Assembly: GCF_022179445.1 (NCBI RefSeq)
Contig: NZ_BPQU01000010.1
Span: forward strand, 1 to 64,000
Direction of reading: 5' to 3'
Length of the DNA: 64,000 nucleotides
From: Methylobacterium mesophilicum
GTDB taxonomy: Bacteria > Pseudomonadota > Alphaproteobacteria > Rhizobiales > Beijerinckiaceae
The position numbers were made by a program, and so were the translations under genes. The notes beneath the pieces are model-generated. The model was not told the DNA's origin, searched no databases, and worked only from the letters and a program-made list of their open reading frames with translations. Within the stretch, counting starts at the first letter, position 1. Every line of letters starts with the position of its first letter. Below are positions 56,859 to 64,000 of the stretch, one piece after another.

Positions 56859-58973
56859 TCAACCCCTCGGCACCCAACCGCTCGACACCCCCGCCCCCAC
56901 GCCCGCCGCGGTGAGCACCAGCACCGAGCGGCCCGGCAGCGGCACCGGCGCGTCCGGCCCGTAGGACGGGGCGCCCGGCGGGACCGTGCCGGCGGCCTCG
57001 CCGGTGTCGAAGGCCGGCTGCCAGGGGCCGCCGATCACCGGGGCGAGGCGGAAGTCGAGGGGCTCCACCCCGGCGTTGAACAGCAGCAGCAGGCGGTCGC
57101 CGTCCCCGTCGTTGCCGATCTGCATGCCGAACACCTGCAGGCCGTCGTCGGCCCAGTGGTGGTTCTCCATCTCGGTGCCCTCGGGGGCGAGCCAGTGCAC
57201 GTCCCGGAGGGGCGCCTCGGGGGCGACCGGGGCGCCGGTGAAGAAGCTCCGCCGCCGCAGGGCCGGCTGGGCCCGGCGCAGGGCCAGGAGATTCGCCACG
57301 AACGCGGTGAGCTGCGGGTCCGGGTCGCTGGTCCAGTCCATCCAGCTGATCGGGTTGTCCTGGGCGTAGGCGTTGTTGTTGCCGCCTTGGCTGCGGGAGC
57401 GCTCGTCGCCCATCAGCAGCATTGGCACGCCCTGGGCCAGCATCATCGTGGCCAGCATGTTGCGCTTCTGGCGGGCGCGCACGGCCAGGATGCCCACGTC
57501 GTCGGTGTCGCCCTCGACGCCGTAATTGCAGCTGACGTTGTGGCCGTGGCCGTCGCGGTTGTCCTCGCCGTTGGCCTCGTTGTGCTTCTGCTCGTAGGCC
57601 ACCGTGTCGGCCAGGGTGTAGCCGTCGTGGCTGGCGATGAAGTTGACGCTGGCGAGCGGCGAGCGGCGGGACGGGGCGAACACCTCGCGCGAGCCGGTCA
57701 GCCCCTGGGTCAGCTTCGCCAGGGTGCCGGAATCGCCCTTCCAGAAGCCGCGGGCGGCGTCGCGGAACTTGTCGTTCCACTCGCTCCAGCCGCGCGGGTA
57801 GCCGCCGAGCTGGTAGCCGCCCTCCCCGATGTCCCAGGGCTCGGCCACCATCTTGACCCGGGCGAGCACCGGATCCTGCGCCACCGCCTGGAAGAAGGCC
57901 GCCTGCGGGGTGAAGGCGAGCGGCGCGCGCCCGAGGCTGGTGGCGAGGTCGAACCGGAAGCCGGCGATGCCGTAGGCGGTGACCCAGTGGCGCAGGGAAT
58001 CGAGCACCAGCTGCATCACCCGCGGGTGGCTCGCGTCGAGGGTGTTGCCGCAGCCGGTGCAATCGATCGTCCGGCGCCGGTCCGCGGGGTCGAGCTTGTA
58101 GTAGCTGGCATTGTCGATGCCGCGGAACGACAGGGTCGGGCCGCTGTGGTCGCCCTCGGCCGTGTGGTTGTAGACCACGTCGAGCCAGGTCTCGATCCCG
58201 GCGGCGTTCAGCTCGCGGATCGCCGCCTTGAGGCCGCCCAGCCCGCCCTCCCCGAGGTAGCGCGGATCCGGGGCGAAGTAGCCCAGGGGCTGATAGCCCC
58301 AGAAGTTGACGAGCCCCTTCTCGACCAGAAAGCGGTCGTCCGCGAAGGCCTGGATCGGCAGCAGCTCCAGGGCGGTGACCCCGAGCTTGACCAGGTGCGC
58401 GATGATCGCCGGGTGGGCCAAGGCCGCGTAGGTGCCGCGCTCCGCGTCCGGGATGGCGGGATGGGTGCGGGTCAGCGCCTTGACGTGGGCCTCGTACACC
58501 ACGGTCTCGGTGAGGGGCCGGCGCAGCGGGGCCAGCGCGAGGTCGGGCACCTCCGGGGCCGTGACCACCCCCTTGGGCATGTAGACCGCGCTGTCGCGCC
58601 GGTCGATCCGGCTCTCGTTTCCCCGGCGGTGGCCGTAGAGCGCGTCGTGCCAGCGGATCCGGCCCCGGATCTCCCTGGCATAGGGGTCGAGCACCAGCTT
58701 CGAGGCGTTGAACCGGTGGCCGTTGGCCGGATCCCAGGGGCCGTGCACCCGGTAGCCGTAGAGCTGGCCCGGCAGCACCCCGCGCAGGTAGCCGTGCCAG
58801 ACGTCGTCGGTGCGGCAGGGCAGCCGGACCGTACGGGTCTCGTGCCGCTCCCCCGGCTCGAACAGGCAGATGTCCACCGCGGTGGCGTGCTCGGAGAACA
58901 GGGCGAAGTTGACCCCGCGCCCATCGAAATGCGCGCCGAGCGGCGCCGGCACCCCGTCATCGACGGCGATCAT
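56859..58973 (-). CDS. glgX: Glycogen debranching enzyme (isoamylase-type GlgX)
   Basis: GlgX hydrolyses alpha-1,6 branches of phosphorylase-trimmed glycogen. The 704 residues show a CBM48 start (GAHFDGRGVNFALFSEHATAVDICLF), the GlgX GH13 barrel with VVYEAHVKALTRTHP, WLDVVYNHTAEGD and CTGCGNTLDASHPRVMQLVLDSLRHW (in sections). Catalytic residues are in FRFDLATSLGR, MVAEPWDIGEGGYQLGGYP and ASHDGYTLADTVAYEQKHNEANGEDNRDG. Its products (short malto-oligosaccharides) feed MalQ and TreY. A toxin-antitoxin pair lies between it and treZ, so they are probably separate transcripts. Confidence 0.96.
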   Translation of the reverse strand: MIAVDDGVPAPLGAHFDGRGVNFALFSEHATAVDICLFEPGERHETRTVRLPCRTDDVWHGYLRGVLPGQLYGYRVHGPWDPANGHRFNASKLVLDPYAREIRGRIRWHDALYGHRRGNESRIDRRDSAVYMPKGVVTAPEVPDLALAPLRRPLTETVVYEAHVKALTRTHPAIPDAERGTYAALAHPAIIAHLVKLGVTALELLPIQAFADDRFLVEKGLVNFWGYQPLGYFAPDPRYLGEGGLGGLKAAIRELNAAGIETWLDVVYNHTAEGDHSGPTLSFRGIDNASYYKLDPADRRRTIDCTGCGNTLDASHPRVMQLVLDSLRHWVTAYGIAGFRFDLATSLGRAPLAFTPQAAFFQAVAQDPVLARVKMVAEPWDIGEGGYQLGGYPRGWSEWNDKFRDAARGFWKGDSGTLAKLTQGLTGSREVFAPSRRSPLASVNFIASHDGYTLADTVAYEQKHNEANGEDNRDGHGHNVSCNYGVEGDTDDVGILAVRARQKRNMLATMMLAQGVPMLLMGDERSRSQGGNNNAYAQDNPISWMDWTSDPDPQLTAFVANLLALRRAQPALRRRSFFTGAPVAPEAPLRDVHWLAPEGTEMENHHWADDGLQVFGMQIGNDGDGDRLLLLFNAGVEPLDFRLAPVIGGPWQPAFDTGEAAGTVPPGAPSYGPDAPVPLPGRSVLVLTAAGVGAGVSSGWVPRG

Positions 58974-59159
58974 GGGCGGAGTCCAGTTTTCTGGGAGGTG
59001 GGGCGACGCGCGTGCCGGCGCCGGCGAGCGAGGTCAGCCATCGGGGCCGACGGCAAGTCGCTTGGAACAATGCGCCTTGCCCCGTCCCCGCAAGGCTCGC
59101 GGGCGGTACGGACCTGCACGGGGACTACGATCACGTCGTCGGCCGGATGAGGCCCGGGT

Positions 59160-59270
59160 CCCCTCTCCCGTGCGGGAGAGGTCTGCTCTCGCAGAGAGCT
59201 GGGTGAGGGATGCGCGTTTTCCGGAAAGACCTGGTCCCTCACCCCAACCCTCTCCCGCACGGGAGAGGGG
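59160..59270. repeat. Family-2 111-bp palindromic block, copy B
   Basis: It has the same length and the same perfect 22-bp arms (59160-59181 and 59249-59270) as 48784-48894. Flanking modules are in opposite orientation while the central TGAGGGATGCG...TCCGGAAAGACCTG...TCCCTCA core keeps its direction. It lies in the 372-bp gap between glgX and the otsA stop, where no gene was seen. Confidence 0.85.
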
Positions 59271-59345
59271 GCGCGGCGCGGCCTGCAAGAGCGATGGCGC
59301 CTCAAAGCGGTATCGACATCGTCGGCGTCAGCGCAAAAGAACCGG

Positions 59346-60767
59346 CTACTCGGCGGCCGCGGCCGTCGTCGGCGCCTCGCGCTCCATGGTGCGGAAGTTC
59401 TCCAGCTCCGACAGGAAGTTGCGGGCCCACCAATCCACGTCCTCGCGGGTCATGCGCTCGACCATCGGCTTCCAGCGCGCCAGCCGCTCGGCCTTGGGCA
59501 TGTACAGGGCGGAGCGGATCGCCTCGGCGACCTCGAACCGGTCGTAGGGGTTGACCAGCAGCGCCTCGGGCATCTGCCGGGCCGCGCCGGCGAATTTCGA
59601 CAGGACCAGCACGCCCGGATCGTCCTCGCTCTGCGCGACCACGTATTCCTTGGCGACGAGGTTCATGCCGTCGCGCATCGGCGTGACCAGGCCGACCCGG
59701 GCCGCCCGGTACAGGCCGGCCAGGACCGGGCGCGGATAGGCCTTGGTGATGTACTGGATCGGCGTCCAGGCCGGGTCGCCGAGCGCGCCGTTGATCTCGC
59801 CGACCTTCTCGTTCACGTCCCGGGCGAGCTGCTCGTATTCCGGCACCTCGCTGCGGGATTTCGGGGTGATCTGGATGTAGGTGACGTTGCCGCGCTGGTC
59901 GGGATTCGAGGCGAAGAAGCTCTCCACCGCCTCCATCCGCTCGGACACGCCCTTGGAATAGTCGAGCCGGTCCACGCCGATCAGCAGCTTGCGGGTGCGC
60001 AGGCCCGCCATGGTCTCGCGCACCACCTTGTTGGCGTTGGCCTTCTCGGCCGCCTCCTTGAAGCCGGCGACGTCGATCCCGATCGGGAAGGCGCGGATCC
60101 GGGTGCGGCGCCCGTCGACCATCAGCGAGCCGCCGCCCAGCGGGATCGCCCGCTGGGTGTCGACCAGGTTGCGCTGCAGGTTCTGGACGTCGGCCTCGGT
60201 CTGCAGGCCGATCAGGTCGTAATCGACGATGGCGCGCAGCAATTCGGTGCTGGCCGGCAGCGAGTTGAACACGTCGGCGGCGGGCCAGGGGATGTGGTGG
60301 AAGTAGCCGATCGGGTTGTCGAGCCCGAGGCCGCGCAGCTCGGCGGCCAGCGGCAGCAGGTGGTAATCGTGCACCCAGATGATGTCGTCGGGCTCGACCA
60401 GCTTGGCGAGCGCCCGGGCGAAGGTGCGGTTGACCCGGCTGTAGCCGGCGTAATCCGAGCGCGAGAACGCGCCGAGCCCCAGGCGGTAATGCATGATCGG
60501 CCACAGGGCCCGATTCGCGAAGCCAGCGTAATATTCCAGGTGGTCCTGCGGCGAGAGGTCGACCACCGCGTACTGGACCCGGCCGCGGTCGATCAGCGTC
60601 GGCTCCTCGGAGGGCTCCTCCGTGATGTTGCCGCTCCAGCCGAACCACAGCCCCTCGTAGGCGGTGAACGCCTCCTTCACGGCGACCGCGAGGCCGCCCG
60701 CCGCAACCGCCTTCCCGCCATCCTCGGGGATGGCGACGCGGTTCGATACGATCACAAGGCGTGCCAC
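59346..60767 (-). CDS. otsA: Trehalose-6-phosphate synthase
   Basis: OtsA joins UDP-glucose and glucose-6-phosphate to trehalose-6-phosphate (GT20). The 473 residues show [119 protein letters not shown] and [21 protein letters not shown]. The start is the GTG at 60767, with GGAG 9 nt upstream, which gives the normal length. Upstream Met codons would add a basic, non-conserved tail. No otsB phosphatase is nearby. It is divergent from the stress membrane-protein operon. Confidence 0.97.
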   Translation of the reverse strand: MARLVIVSNRVAIPEDGGKAVAAGGLAVAVKEAFTAYEGLWFGWSGNITEEPSEEPTLIDRGRVQYAVVDLSPQDHLEYYAGFANRALWPIMHYRLGLGAFSRSDYAGYSRVNRTFARALAKLVEPDDIIWVHDYHLLPLAAELRGLGLDNPIGYFHHIPWPAADVFNSLPASTELLRAIVDYDLIGLQTEADVQNLQRNLVDTQRAIPLGGGSLMVDGRRTRIRAFPIGIDVAGFKEAAEKANANKVVRETMAGLRTRKLLIGVDRLDYSKGVSERMEAVESFFASNPDQRGNVTYIQITPKSRSEVPEYEQLARDVNEKVGEINGALGDPAWTPIQYITKAYPRPVLAGLYRAARVGLVTPMRDGMNLVAKEYVVAQSEDDPGVLVLSKFAGAARQMPEALLVNPYDRFEVAEAIRSALYMPKAERLARWKPMVERMTREDVDWWARNFLSELENFRTMEREAPTTAAAAE

Positions 60768-61248
60768 GCGGGTCGGCTCCGGATCATGGGCGCGGTCCGC
60801 GTCGAGGACCTCGCCGCGCCTGCATCGGGACTTCATCTTATAGCAGAACGCGCGGAGTCCCTGCGCGATCCTTTGTCGAAGCAACCCAAGCGTGAAGCCG
60901 GGCGCGGGTCAAGTCGAGCACGCCGCCGCGCCGGACAGGATCGCCGCCCTGTCCGGTGCCGGCCGCCGGGTTCCGAAAGCCTCCGACGCCGTCCGGTCAG
61001 CCTTCGAAGGCAACGCGAAGGGAAGCCCGGAGCGTGTTGAAGGGTGGCCGAAGCGTCGCCGTCGTGCAAGCGTGGCGGTTCTGCCAGACCGCGCCTGAAC
61101 GCCGGCTGAGCGGCGGCCGCGAACGCGCGCGGGGCGGTCGTTCCGGATCGGCCGGAACCGGTGACAGCCCAACCGGTTACTCAGCCATCGCGGGGGCCGC
61201 GGTCGCCGCGAGCGGCACCATCCCTGCGCCGCGAGGAGTGTTTTCGAG
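60768..61248. other. Divergent intergenic region otsA / stress operon
   Basis: The 481-bp gap has no recognisable gene. It holds the EcfG-type promoter at 61154-61178 facing right. A similar motif on the opposite strand (GGAAC at 61144-61140, CGTT at 61125-61122) has only 14 nt between elements and is too short to call. No repeat family members were seen. Confidence 0.4.
61154..61178 (+). promoter_or_regulatory. EcfG-type general stress promoter
   Basis: GGAAC (61154-61158), 16 nt, then GGTT (61175-61178) fits the alphaproteobacterial EcfG consensus GGAAC-N16/17-CGTT with one -10 mismatch. It is about 70 nt before the start of the first gene of the membrane-protein quartet, which belongs to a gene type often found in this regulon. 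Confidence 0.55.
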
Positions 61249-61758
61249 ATGGCCGGCAACGAGTTCCCGCAGGACGCGCCGAAGGACCCGCTCAAGGATC
61301 CGCTGCACGATGGCCCCGGCGAGCGCGCCCAGTGGCGCGCGCTGCAGGGCGACGTCGAGGGTCTGGCCGACGAGGCCGCCGAGCGCGGCCGCGGCCTGAT
61401 CGATGCGGCGCGTCTCCAGGCCCAGGACTACGTCGAGCGCCGCAAGGGCGACGCCGCGCAGTCGGTCCACGAACTGGCGCAGACGATCCGCAATTCCGGC
61501 CGCGACCTCGGCGACAAGCCGAACGTGCGCGCCTTCTTCGACAGCGCCGCCGACGGCCTCGAGCAGCTCGGCTCCTCGATCGAGCGGCGCAGCCTCGGCG
61601 ACTTCTACGGCGAGGCCGAGGCCTTCGCCCGGCGCGCGCCGGTGGCGGTGGCGGTGGGCACCTTCGTGGCCGGCCTGATCGCCGCCCGGTTCATCAAGTC
61701 GTCGAGCCTGCCGCCGGACGCCCCGGACGGCGACGCCCGCGACAGCTTCCGGGCCTGA
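61249..61758 (+). CDS. Membrane-anchored coiled-coil stress protein
   Basis: This 169-residue protein has an acidic/basic N-terminus with a short PKDPLKDPL repeat and a long amphipathic helical region, LQGDVEGLADEAAERGRGLIDAARLQAQDYVERRKGDAA (in sections), similar to LEA-type helices. A membrane helix follows near residues 130-150 (APVAVAVGTFVAGLIAARFI). It resembles proteins called nutrient-deprivation-induced in rhizobia. It is the first gene behind the EcfG-type promoter and is followed 4 nt later by the holin-like gene. The likely role is envelope protection under stress; this is inferred from context. Confidence 0.75.
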   Translation: MAGNEFPQDAPKDPLKDPLHDGPGERAQWRALQGDVEGLADEAAERGRGLIDAARLQAQDYVERRKGDAAQSVHELAQTIRNSGRDLGDKPNVRAFFDSAADGLEQLGSSIERRSLGDFYGEAEAFARRAPVAVAVGTFVAGLIAARFIKSSSLPPDAPDGDARDSFRA

Positions 61759-61762
61759 GACC

Positions 61763-62176
61763 ATGGCCCAGGGTCCTGATCCGCGCCAGACCGGCGCCTC
61801 CAGCATTCAGAGCCTGATCGGCGACGCGCTGCGGGAGACCAACGAGCTCGCCCGCAAGGAGATCGCGCTGTTCCGCGCCGAGATGGCGGGCAACGTCCGC
61901 CAGCTCATCGTCGGCCTGGCCTGCATGGTCGGCTCCGCGGTGTTCGCCGTGGTCGCCCTGCTGGTCCTGATCGGCGCGTTCGTGAAGTGGCTCGCCACCA
62001 TCGTGGGCTCCGAATGGCTGTCGGCGCTCATCGTGGGCGGCGTGCTGCTGGTCATCGCCGTCGGCATGGCTCTGTGGGCGCGCAGCGTCCTGTCCCTCTC
62101 CACCCTGGCGCCGACGCGTACGACGCGCCAGGTGCGCCAGGATGCCCAGGCCCTGTCGGAGCGCGTGTCCGGATGA
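61763..62176 (+). CDS. Holin-superfamily-III-like membrane protein
   Basis: This 137-residue protein has an N-terminal amphipathic helix (SIQSLIGDALRETNELARKEIALFRAEMAG) and two transmembrane helices (about 48-72 and 83-105). A basic tail ends the chain. The pattern fits the Phage_holin_3_6 / actinobacterial Holin-X family, which in Rhizobiales is chromosomal and stress-linked, not part of phage lysis. No lysin or phage genes are nearby. Its stop overlaps the next start (ATGA). Confidence 0.8.
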   Translation: MAQGPDPRQTGASSIQSLIGDALRETNELARKEIALFRAEMAGNVRQLIVGLACMVGSAVFAVVALLVLIGAFVKWLATIVGSEWLSALIVGGVLLVIAVGMALWARSVLSLSTLAPTRTTRQVRQDAQALSERVSG

Positions 62177-62553
62177 GTTCGATGACCGACCTCGAGAAGG
62201 AAATCGAGGCGAGCCGGGCCCGGCTCGACGAGACGATCGACCAGATCCAGGGGAAGCTCTCGGTCCCGAACATCGTGGACGAGATGCTGGGCAACGCCCG
62301 GCGCACGCCCGCGCTGAGCGGCGTCTACGACGGCGCGCTGGAGGCGGTGCGCCGCAACCCGGTGCCGGTCCTGCTGATCGCCGCCGGGGTGGGGCTGCTG
62401 TTCAACCGGATGGCCCGGGATTCCGAGCGCCGCCGGACCCAGGTCTCGGCCGAGCGCGTGGCCACGCTCAACACCGGTGCGGCCCGCGGCTACGACCCCG
62501 ATCTTCCGACGGCGCGCCCGGCCCGCGATCCCCTCGAGAAGACCGACATCTGA
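62173..62553 (+). CDS. DUF3618 membrane protein
   Basis: This 126-residue protein carries the family's leading helix, DLEKEIEASRARLDETIDQIQGKLSVPNIVDEML, and one membrane helix (RNPVPVLLIAAGVGLLFNRMA) near residues 62-82. The ATG at 62173 overlaps the preceding stop; the ATG at 62182 is an alternative. DUF3618 proteins usually sit next to holin-like and DUF883-type genes, as here. Function unknown; likely to associate with the inner membrane in stressed cells. Confidence 0.88.
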   Translation: MSSMTDLEKEIEASRARLDETIDQIQGKLSVPNIVDEMLGNARRTPALSGVYDGALEAVRRNPVPVLLIAAGVGLLFNRMARDSERRRTQVSAERVATLNTGAARGYDPDLPTARPARDPLEKTDI

Positions 62554-62645
62554 CACCCGAACTGTGACGACCCGCGCCCGGCCGGAGAGCCGGGAGGGGC
62601 AGCGCCTCCCGGGCGCCGCCGCGACGGACATCCGAGGACACCGCC

Positions 62646-63422
62646 ATGACCGACAAGCCGAATCCGTCCAGCCTCCCCGATCAACTCGCCGCCGCGGCGG
62701 GCATGCCGACCGGCTCGAGCGACAGCAGCCTGCGGCCCGATCCGGCCGGACACGGCGATCCGCGTCCGGCTCCCGGCGAGGCGGCCGGCGACTTCACGCT
62801 CCGCCCCGACCCGCGCGGACTGCACGACCCGCTGCCGCCCGGCGCCGCGACCCGGCCGATCGATGCGGCGGCATCCGCGCGGGAGAACGCCCAGGCGGCC
62901 GGCGAGCGCGCCAGCGATCTCGCCGGACAGGCCCGCCAGACCGTATCGGAGCTGGCCGACGACATCGGCGACCGCCTCGGCAGCGCCGCCGACCAGGCCC
63001 GCGCGCGGGCCGCATCGGCCTATGACGACGCCCGGGAGCGTGCCGGGGCACTGCACAAGCGCAACCTGCGGGCGCTCGACGACATCACCACCCAGGGGAT
63101 CGACGGTCTCCAGCGCGGCCGCAGCGCGGTCGAGCGCTTCGTGGATGACAACCCGCTGCTGGTGGGCGTCGTCGGCGTCGCCGCCGGCCTGCTGCTCGGC
63201 GCGCTGCTGCCGCGCACCCGCCAGGAGGACCGCAACATCGGTCCGTGGGCCGACGAGGTCCGCGACCAGGGTCTGCGCTACGCTCGCGAGGTGACCAGCA
63301 TGGGACGCGAGTTCGTTCAGACCGCCCTCGACCCGGACAACCTCAACGCCGCGGTCCGCAAGGCCACGGATTCCGACGGCCACACGCCACCGGAGAACGA
63401 GCGGACCGCGCATAACCTCTGA
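62646..63422 (+). CDS. DUF883/ElaB-like membrane-anchored coiled-coil protein
   Basis: This 258-residue protein has a disordered N-terminus with repeated RPDP motifs (SLRPDPAGHGDPRP, TLRPDPRGLHDP). A long Ala-rich amphipathic helix follows (ASARENAQAAGERASDLAGQARQTVSELADDIGDRLG, in sections), then a transmembrane helix near residues 173-190 (NPLLVGVVGVAAGLLLGALLP) and a helical tail. The middle and TM parts resemble ElaB/YqjD-type DUF883 proteins, which anchor ribosomes at the membrane in stationary phase in E. coli. The gap of 92 bp to DUF3618 suggests one operon. A strong terminator follows. Confidence 0.8.
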   Translation: MTDKPNPSSLPDQLAAAAGMPTGSSDSSLRPDPAGHGDPRPAPGEAAGDFTLRPDPRGLHDPLPPGAATRPIDAAASARENAQAAGERASDLAGQARQTVSELADDIGDRLGSAADQARARAASAYDDARERAGALHKRNLRALDDITTQGIDGLQRGRSAVERFVDDNPLLVGVVGVAAGLLLGALLPRTRQEDRNIGPWADEVRDQGLRYAREVTSMGREFVQTALDPDNLNAAVRKATDSDGHTPPENERTAHNL

Positions 63423-63430
63423 TGACGACG

Positions 63431-63476
63431 AAGAAACCGCCCGCTGGCCCCGTGGCCAGCGGGCGGTTTCTTTTAT
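63431..63476. terminator. Strong bidirectional terminator
   Basis: A 19-bp perfect stem (63431-63449 with 63454-63472) around loop CCGT is flanked by A-rich sequence on one side and TTTTA on the other. It serves both the stress operon and the convergent acyl-CoA synthetase gene, overlapping the latter's stop codon region. Confidence 0.92.
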
Positions 63477-64000
63477 GCTCGATACAGTCCCGCATGCGCC
63501 TCACGGAGCAGGTTTTTCTGGACCTTGCCCATGGTGTTGCGGGGCAACTCGTCCACGAACAGCACGCGCTTGGGGCATTTGAACCGGGCGAGACGGTCCT
63601 CCAGAGCCGCCAGCACGCCGGCCTCGTCCGGTGCGTTCGCGCCGCCGACCACCACGGCTGTGACGGCCTCACCGAAATCCGGGTGCGCCAGGCCGATCAC
63701 CGCGGATTCGACCACGCCCTGCAGGGCGTCGATCTCGGTCTCGACCTCCTTGGGGTAGACGTTGAAGCCCCCTGAGATGATCAGGTCCTTGCCGCGCCCG
63801 ACGATGTGGACGTAGCCCCGGGCGTCGACCTTGCCGAGGTCCCCGGAGATGAAGAAGCCGTCCGGCCGGAACTCGGCTTCGGTCTTCTCCGGCATCCGCC
63901 AGTAGCCCTTGAACACGTTCGAGCCCTTGACCTCGATCATCCCGACCGCATCCGGACCCAGCGCCGCGCCGGTTTCGGGATCGACCACCCGCAGGGATAC
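63473..64000 (-). CDS. Acyl-CoA synthetase, AMP-binding family (3' part; malonyl-CoA synthetase-like)
   Basis: The last 175 residues of an ANL-superfamily enzyme are visible; the gene continues beyond the window edge. The motifs are VKGSNVFKGYWRMPEKT, GFFISGDLGKVDARGYVHIVGRGKDLIISGGFNVYPKEVE (A8 hinge region, in sections), and the catalytic Lys motif LPRNTMGKVQKNLLRE. ARFKCPKRVLFVDELPRN and the ending resemble MatB malonyl-CoA synthetase, but long- or medium-chain ligases share most of this. The start and the acyl pocket lie outside the window, so specificity is open. Confidence 0.88.
   Translation of the reverse strand, partial: VSLRVVDPETGAALGPDAVGMIEVKGSNVFKGYWRMPEKTEAEFRPDGFFISGDLGKVDARGYVHIVGRGKDLIISGGFNVYPKEVETEIDALQGVVESAVIGLAHPDFGEAVTAVVVGGANAPDEAGVLAALEDRLARFKCPKRVLFVDELPRNTMGKVQKNLLREAHAGLYRA

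Noticed and set aside
61122..61144. Second EcfG-like promoter on the - strand that could drive otsA
   Set aside because: GGAAC and CGTT are only 14 nt apart, shorter than the 16-17 nt required, and the site is over 350 nt from the otsA start.
61763..62176. Holin-like gene as sign of a prophage
   Set aside because: No lysin, capsid or integrase genes are near. This holin-like family is chromosomal and stress-linked in Rhizobiales.

Overview
The window is 64 kb of chromosome from a high-GC alphaproteobacterium, most likely Methylobacterium/Methylorubrum or a close Rhizobiales relative. The basis is GC-rich codon use throughout, TrmFO in place of TrmA, a DUF1127 microprotein, a DUF3618/DUF883/holin-like membrane quartet behind an EcfG-type promoter, and a GCG...CRPN secreted peptide. 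This assignment is inference; I saw no rRNA or tRNA gene to anchor it.

Region 1 (1-12.4 kb) is mostly core genes. It holds uvrA with a long basic N-terminal extension, a 12-stranded-type outer-membrane transporter, and a secreted fasciclin (FAS1) protein facing an RskA-like anti-sigma factor and its ECF sigma factor. A divergent PDZ protein with a trypsin fold has lost all three catalytic residues. Then come a small secreted Gly/Tyr/Arg/Pro peptide, a DUF1127 protein, trmFO, an M20 amidohydrolase and a 46-residue protein.

Region 2 (12.4-19.3 kb) is a surface-polysaccharide block: a hexapeptide acetyltransferase, a 1300-residue protein with six repeats plus two glycosyltransferase domains, and two translationally coupled GT2 enzymes, one with an inserted Cys-containing heptapeptide repeat. 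Region 3 (19.3-32.4 kb) holds a minimal rutABC pyrimidine-ring operon, small secreted proteins, thrC coupled to an M16 peptidase, and a membrane PAS-GGDEF-EAL protein with degenerate catalytic motifs. It ends with a globin / coiled-coil / ferredoxin-reductase-like trio and an SGNH-like protein.

Region 4 (32.9-60.8 kb) is a storage-glucan and trehalose island: glgP, a GH13 alpha-glucosidase, glgA, glgB, treS-maltokinase, an amylase-GlgE fusion, a MalQ-TreY fusion, treZ, a PIN toxin-antitoxin pair, glgX and otsA. Together the enzymes can run a complete loop. Glycogen is trimmed by GlgX and GlgP, reshaped by MalQ and converted by TreY/TreZ to trehalose. TreS and maltokinase turn that into maltose-1-phosphate, which GlgE polymerises and GlgB branches back to glycogen. 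GlgA and OtsA feed in from nucleotide sugars. glgC, otsB and a trehalase are not in the window.

Region 5 (61.2-63.4 kb) is the EcfG-type stress operon of four small membrane or coiled-coil proteins, followed by the 3' part of an acyl-CoA synthetase cut by the window edge.

Three families of palindromic intergenic repeats are scattered through the window. In one place a 209-bp element sits inside another repeat with a 7-bp direct duplication at its ends.
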